A DNA stretch of 64,000 nucleotides from Gonapodya sp. JEL0774 (lineage: Eukaryota > Monoblepharomycota > Monoblepharidomycetes > Monoblepharidales > Gonapodyaceae), in NCBI GenBank assembly GCA_027604505.1, contig JADIIX010000129.1:1-64000 (forward strand), in the 5' to 3' direction. The position numbers and the translations under genes were made by a program. The first letter of the stretch is position 1. Each line of letters opens with the position of its first letter. Below the pieces are notes generated by a model. The model worked only from the letters and a program-made list of their open reading frames with translations, was not told where the DNA came from and made no database searches. This document shows, one piece after another, positions 59,214 through 64,000 of the stretch.

Positions 59214-60953
59214 TTATCTCTCTTGTGGGTCACGTCCCAAACCACTTCTTAAGCCCCTCACAACAGCCTCAACTGGCTCTACCCGACCAATGCCACCTCC
59301 ACCTTCCTCTACTGTCCGCCCAAGACCCTCGCCGGGTTTCCATCCCATCAGTCTCATCATCCTGTGCCCAAGATTGTCAGTCTGGTCAATTAGCGGAGCT
59401 GCCGTTGAGCCCACAATCTCTCCGACTGAGAACCCAGCGGCAGCAGGTCGTGAAGTGTCCGTGACACCGTTCCCCTTCGCTCGCGTATCACGACCGGCCT
59501 TTGGACTGCGACCGTCCTTTCGCCCTCTTGCATTTCGCATCTCACTGTGACTTGCATCCTTTTTGCCAGGCACAAGTCCATCTCCAATAAGCGATCCAAC
59601 AAGAGTGTCCCATTTTTCTGGAACATGTGTACGGGCAGTTCGTATGAGCACAGGAAGTTTGTTCTTCCCGCCACCTCTGGTCACAACCTTTACGTCATAT
59701 TGACGGGCGAGAATCAAAACGTGGCGGCGGACTTGAGAAGGGAGAGGAGGGAGCGGTTGAGTCTCAAGCGGAGATGAGGAGGGATCTGCTGCGAAAACAT
59801 GAATTTTGCGATTCAGGGTGGAGAGAATCGTGGCCAAGGTAGATATCCCAGGATTGGAGCCACCGTCATTGTTTCTAGACGACTGTGAAATCGTCGGAGG
59901 ATTGTACTTCCCTCCTCGGCCGTGAGGCCCTCGAGGTGAATTCCCACCCCGTGATCCACCACTCCCGCCGCGCCCACCACGCTTGCCTCCAAAAATAGTC
60001 CACCCGGAGTTGATCATCTGCCCCGCCATTTGCCTCCCTTCTGCTAGTCTTTCATTCGCCTCGGCACGCAGACGCTGTCTCTTGAGTCGTGTCTCGGCTT
60101 TCCGTTGCTTCCGCAAAGCGGACTTTGACAAACCCGAACGGGCATTTGTCCCGTTCGCTGCAAGTGTCTGATCATCTTCATTGGTGTCCGAAGAGAGGGA
60201 CAAATCTTCCAGTTCCTGAGCGAAATCATTCGCGGGGTGTCTGGACGAATGTCCAAAGTCAACGTCCGCAACAGCTTCCTCCAAGTGACGACCCGGATGA
60301 TCATCGAAACTGTCTTCCAGAGAGCCCTCATCTGATGAGTCTTCAACGTCTTCGCTGGAGTCCGAGGGAAGTTCCACGTCTTTGATCAGAGACAGCAATG
60401 TTTGGTCGTCCATGTCATCTTCAATGCTTCCGGGCCTGTACTCCACATTCACGTCAGCATCAAAAGATTGAATATCTGTCGTGTACGGGTCTGCGTTGGC
60501 TACATAGTCCATGAACGCATCCAGATCGTCATCATCGCCAATGGCTTGAGGGGCTTTCTTCCCTTTCCTGCCCTTCCGCTTCGAAAATTTGCCAGCACGA
60601 GCATTATTTTGGAGCTCTCGATTCGCATTTTGACCCTTGGAATGTGAATCCATTGCCATGAAACTCGCGATCATATTCTGACGTGGTCTCCTTCCCGATG
60701 CTTTCGGGACATCACCGTAAACGTCCTCTCCTTGGCATTCCATATTCTCTGAGATAATGTTAAATCCCAGGCCTGGTCGGGCAGTGTGAGGCTCAGGTGA
60801 GTAACGGGATGGGGAGGACGGGCGAGTGATGATGGATGGTAGCGGCATTCCCCCTTCATCAGAACCTCTGAGCGATTCATCTCCCAGGGTGTCAATCGTG
60901 AACAAAGTTTCAAATCGTGCCCCATCTTCGTCAGCCGCTTGCTCGGTGGTCAT
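59214..60953 (-). CDS. SQS1: SQS1-like R3H / G-patch protein
   Basis: An intronless gene of 579 residues. Yeast Sqs1 is a G-patch activator of the RNA helicase Prp43, acting in splicing and ribosome maturation. The N-terminal half is acidic and Ser-rich. At about residues 170-250 there are strongly acidic runs (DDDDLDAFMDYVANADP, SSEDVEDSSDEGSLEDS). A basic helix with an RKAETRLKRQRLRAEANE core is followed by an RGG-type patch (GKRGGRGGSGGSRGG). The R3H region is at about 400-450 (PLPSQVRRHVLILARQYDVK). The G-patch is at 535-575: NLGHRMMRLMGWKPGEGLGR then GIGRVEPVEAVVRGLRSGLG. The domain order matches the family. Lack of introns is unusual here. Confidence 0.85.
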   Translation of the reverse strand: MTTEQAADEDGARFETLFTIDTLGDESLRGSDEGGMPLPSIITRPSSPSRYSPEPHTARPGLGFNIISENMECQGEDVYGDVPKASGRRPRQNMIASFMAMDSHSKGQNANRELQNNARAGKFSKRKGRKGKKAPQAIGDDDDLDAFMDYVANADPYTTDIQSFDADVNVEYRPGSIEDDMDDQTLLSLIKDVELPSDSSEDVEDSSDEGSLEDSFDDHPGRHLEEAVADVDFGHSSRHPANDFAQELEDLSLSSDTNEDDQTLAANGTNARSGLSKSALRKQRKAETRLKRQRLRAEANERLAEGRQMAGQMINSGWTIFGGKRGGRGGSGGSRGGNSPRGPHGRGGKYNPPTISQSSRNNDGGSNPGISTLATILSTLNRKIHVFAADPSSSPLETQPLPPLPSQVRRHVLILARQYDVKVVTRGGGKNKLPVLIRTARTHVPEKWDTLVGSLIGDGLVPGKKDASHSEMRNARGRKDGRSPKAGRDTRAKGNGVTDTSRPAAAGFSVGEIVGSTAAPLIDQTDNLGHRMMRLMGWKPGEGLGRTVEEGGGGIGRVEPVEAVVRGLRSGLGRDPQER

Positions 60954-61026
60954 CCTGTTTGCAAGACCTGCTCTTTACATATGACGAAGTGTGGAAAGCT
61001 CCAATATATAAGCATTATTGACGAAC

Positions 61027-62254
61027 TCATTTCTTCTTGAGAACTTTCAATTCTTTTACAGACTCTCCCAGCTTATTCCACAATTGTTTAGCGACTTTCT
61101 TTCCTTCTGCACTTGCGAAAGGGATAAACAAATCTGACCAAGTCTCTAATTCGGTCACCTCAGCAAAATTATCGGCGATGAAGGACACACAATCCGAAAC
61201 TACTGCACTGGCCTTGGGATATGGTGCCAGGGTGACCAGCACTTCACAGCAAGTTGAACACGTCACAAACCCCAGATTTTTGCTCCGAAAGACGAAAAGC
61301 AATTCATCCAAAAGATCTTCCACTAAGAATCGATCTGGACAAAGTTTCACGTGAATTGAGGTCATGGATGGTTTTATTCCCGGCTCACGAACCTGCCGCC
61401 TTCCAAATGGCCAGTACATGCCCCACATTCACAAGGTCAATCTCCAAGAAACCGGTGTACAGATAGTTGAGGACGTCTTTCATGATGTTCCCCGGAATGT
61501 CTTTAATAACCATTCGTCCGGTTGTCATTTCTTCACACGAATTGGAGAACAATCCCTCGAAAAATGAATTGGCAGAAGCGAGGGTGAAGCGATGAACGTA
61601 GAGCTCAACATCATCAATCTCGGTACAAACAACAAAATCCGTTAATAAGGATTTCTTGAAGTCAGGCTTTCGTCTTGTTCTTCGACTAAAAGTGTCCGTT
61701 TGGGGCCGGCCGGAGCCTGCAGACAATAAGTACGAGGCGCCACTCTTAGGATAGACAGTCATACAGGCCTTTAGACGAGGGGGCCGCACGGGCAAGTCCA
61801 GAAGCTTTTGTTCTCCGCTGATGGTCAACAAGCTTCTCAAATCCGGATGGTCGTAAATCTCTGCGCCAATCCAAATCAAGCGCTGTGGGTTGATCGCAGC
61901 CTTAATTTCGTCCCACTTTTCCAGTTCAAAGTTACACCCCCAGCCATATGAGTTTTGGGGAGAAAATTTGGACGGACTGCATGGGGCGGACCAGAGTGGC
62001 GAGGATTGAGGAGATAAGGTGAGAAACAACTCATATCCTAAGTAGACGGCGTCATCCGTTACTGCTTTTTGCACTAGAAAAAGTCCCGGAGGCGACGATT
62101 GAAGTAGGAGTGTGAATGTTGACTTGCCGCTCGTGAAGGAGGGACTGTAAAACTTGTCGCCCTTCTCTATTGCGTCCACTGGAGCGGAGATCTCAAAAAG
62201 AAGATTGTATATAGGAATGTGAGAGGGAGGAGAGTCGCCTGGAGTAGAGGCCAT
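61027..62254 (-). CDS. MATH/BTB domain protein
   Basis: Exons 62254-61393 and 61334-61027 join in frame across a 58-base intron (GTTCGT to TCCAG), giving 389 residues. The N-terminal part resembles a MATH domain (HIPIYNLLFEISAPVDAIEK, YELFLTL, GWGCNFELEKWDEIKAAI). The BTB fold follows: TDFVVCTEIDDVELYVHRFT, LASANSFFEGLF, VLNYLYTGFLEID, and after the intron ADRFLVEDLLDELLFVFR. The end is Lys-rich. Such proteins in other organisms are Cullin-3 adaptors that recruit substrates through MATH; that role is inferred. An upstream in-frame ATG at 62371 would add 39 residues; 62254 was preferred because the MATH-like part begins just after it. A degenerate copy lies at 62884-63331. Confidence 0.8.
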
Positions 62255-62883
62255 TGTGTGTGGATGTCCCGCGGCAATGGTTTTGTTGGGCTGTATGATT
62301 ACGTAGTGGTTGATGAGTGTGGGCTGCTCCCACATTATTGGATATAATGGCTTGCTGGAGAGAAGCCTCACTAGACTAGGTCCTCAAGCCGATCCGCTAA
62401 ACCTTGACAAACGTGTGTCAAACGAGTTGTCAAACGATTTCTGCGATCTGGCGTCGCGAAGAACTCTGCCGTCCACCGGAATCGGCTGGCTTCCATAGCT
62501 TCGTTCCGCCAACAATATGTATCTCCAGCAGGGTGGCACTTGGACTTAGACTTGGACTTGGAAAACCTTGGGAACACCTTTTTGGCGGAGACGATAATTG
62601 CTTAATTTTAGAGCAATATCCCACTCGTATTCCGAACCAATGTGAGCGGGTGGTAGGGTTGGGTTGACTTGCCTCTGCTGCCGAGGGTTCCCGTGCCGAT
62701 GCTTCAATGAAATGACACACGACTGCGCTAGCGGACTGAGTGTACGTTGTCCGACCCAGCAAGAAAGGTCCGCCAAACCGGACTAGTCGGGCTGTGTGGC
62801 AACTTTTGAGCTCAACTGGCTTTGGTTCCGAGCTTGAAAGTATGAATCGCGCCCAATACGCAATGATAAAGAGTACGTGTTGC
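62255..62883. other. Intergenic, with a short hexamer repeat
   Basis: No conserved gene. At 62538-62561 there are four tandem hexamers of the form ACTTGG (one is ACTTAG). The rest should hold the promoter of the MATH/BTB gene, whose possible longer N-terminus begins at 62371. Confidence 0.45.
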
Positions 62884-63331
62884 CTAAGTTAAGCGTTGGC
62901 CTTGGTGAATTATGCCAGTGTCACCAACAGACAGCACTCCGTAGCAAGTGGAGCAAGTGATCAACACAAGATCTTTGCTATGAATTATGAAAAGCAACTC
63001 TGCCAAAGGATCCTCCACGAAGAATCGGCAAACCAACATGCCCACATCTCCAAGATCAACTTCCAAAGCGCCGATGTAAAGAAGCTTTGTGCATCTATCA
63101 TGACGGCCACCCAAATACAGTTCGAAATGTACATCCAACCACTCGTGAGAATTATCGGTTCCACGCAAGAATGCGATACCGCCATCTGGCAGTGCTGTCA
63201 TCGAAAGATAAACTCCCGGATTGGCCGCTTGAAGTTCGTAGCAGGACGGTACACTGGTTGTTCTCCTCGATTGCTTCCACTGGAACGAAGATTTCAAAAC
63301 GGATATTGTTGATAGGGATCCGAGAATGAGG
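62884..63331 (-). pseudogene. Degenerate copy of the neighbouring MATH/BTB gene
   Basis: Near 63325-63240 one frame reads IPINNIRFEIFVPVEAIEEN, matching the IPIYNLLFEISAPVDAIEKG start of the intact neighbour. In a different frame, near 63090-62940, YIGALEVDLGDVGML and RFFVEDPLAELLFIIHSKDL match the neighbour's YTGFLEIDLVNVGHVL and RFLVEDLLDELLFVFRSKNL. The middle part (most of MATH and the BTB start) is missing, and the frames do not join. The neighbour's 58-base intron at this point is absent from the copy, as are about 15 coding bases beside it. Confidence 0.75.
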
Positions 63332-63601
63332 AAGTAAACAAGTAGGATATAGTCTGGAAAACGAAGCATCAGCCTAATGGATGCATACATGGCACAACAA
63401 TACCGGCAATTCATAAGTACACATGTTATTTCTTCCGACGTTGCATCAATCAACATCGCTCGGCTGCGCCTCCAGGCCCTTCACTTTCTGCGTCCCTTTA
63501 CCTCAACGCAGCCTGCAGGCTCTCTCCGGCACACTTGTGCCACATCCGGTTGCTCGATCTCGCTTATGTTTCCATTTCATCATATGTCCATCACACGAGT
63601 T

Positions 63602-63970
63602 TTATGCCCTCGACCACACCCAGATGAAGCCCACCGCCAGAACCGCCTCCGCGACGACCGAGCGGAAGATACCAGGGCCCACCCGTCGAGCTCCGTACTC
63701 GTAGAGTCCGCACCCCGCGAGCAGCGCCGACATCGCGGCAGTGCCTAAACAGATTGCGGAGCGGAGTTCCGATGGGGGCTCCCCACGTCCAAGGAAGAAC
63801 GTGAGGGCTAGGCCAAGATAGATGGCACCAATACGACGGGAGATAATGAGCGAGCCGGGTGTGGGCTTGATGTCCCATTCCTCGAGCAAGCCGTCCCCGG
63901 CGAGCATGAAACGGAGACCAAGAGCGGTGCCAGCGCACACCATCACGAGCGATGCGACATGAAATTCCAT
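63602..63970 (-). CDS. Small four-helix membrane protein of bacterial character
   Basis: A single uninterrupted ORF of 122 residues with about four hydrophobic helices: near the N-terminus (VASLVMVCAGTALGLRFML), IGAIYLGLALTFFLGRGEPP, ICLGTAAMSALLAGCGLYEY and SVVAEAVLAVGFIWVWS. The RRIGAIYLGLA...FLGRG...PPSELRSAI layout is like uncharacterised membrane proteins common in proteobacteria. It is visibly richer in G and C than the neighbouring gene and has no intron. The function is unknown. The start at 63970 lies only 30 bases from the window edge, so further upstream sequence could change it. Confidence 0.6.
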   Translation of the reverse strand: MEFHVASLVMVCAGTALGLRFMLAGDGLLEEWDIKPTPGSLIISRRIGAIYLGLALTFFLGRGEPPSELRSAICLGTAAMSALLAGCGLYEYGARRVGPGIFRSVVAEAVLAVGFIWVWSRA

Positions 63971-64000
63971 TTACAATCCCTTGTCCTTCGAGGAAGGTTT

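Overview
The window is nuclear DNA of a eukaryote with dense, intron-rich genes. Most introns are roughly 50-120 bases with GT-AG borders, a few reach 300-730 bases, and genes are often only 50-400 bases apart. The gene set is opisthokont and most like a zoosporic, early-diverging fungus (a chytrid). Indicators are: a fungal-type G-alpha; SQS1; a single-chain ATP-citrate lyase (ascomycetes split it in two); a WW-MyTH4-RhoGAP of the Vilse/ARHGAP39 type (MyTH4 is not usual in Dikarya); MATH/BTB paralogues; and a very large multi-spanning protein that resembles TmcB-like proteins. The chytrid placement is an inference; a unicellular holozoan is the main alternative.

Left part (0-16.6 kb): an HMG-box gene with an odd stop, a MYO1E-like class I myosin (minus), and, head-to-head with it, geranylgeranyltransferase I beta. 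Then come, all on plus, the Vilse-type RhoGAP, a tiny two-exon HSBP1 gene, eIF6 and a G-protein alpha subunit.

Middle (16.6-37.8 kb): glycogen phosphorylase (minus), a Sec4/Rab8 GTPase (plus), an ING-family PHD protein (plus), CCT6 (minus), a p24-alpha cargo receptor (minus), the PP2A scaffold subunit (plus), ribosomal protein S3 (minus) and ACMSD of the kynurenine pathway (minus).

37.8-41.4 kb has no recognisable gene. It holds a 253-330 bp fold-back repeat, several perfect hairpins and stop-interrupted ORFs, and looks like decayed mobile DNA.

Right part (41.4-64 kb): GMP synthase (plus), an F-box protein (minus), the TmcB-like membrane protein (minus, over 6 kb), ATP-citrate lyase (minus), an intergenic stretch, SQS1 (minus, intronless), a MATH-BTB gene with a degenerate copy beside it, and a GC-rich intronless four-helix membrane ORF of bacterial look at the right edge.

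Several genes join into themes. Myosin I, GGTase-I beta and a RhoGAP sit together (Rho/actin). p24 and Sec4/Rab8 act in secretion. ATP-citrate lyase, GMP synthase, ACMSD and phosphorylase are core metabolism. A recurring structural feature is the use of micro-exons (5-29 nt), often carrying the functional N- or C-terminus. Gene models were spliced by eye from reading frame and family conservation; borders given to the base were checked for frame, others are approximate.
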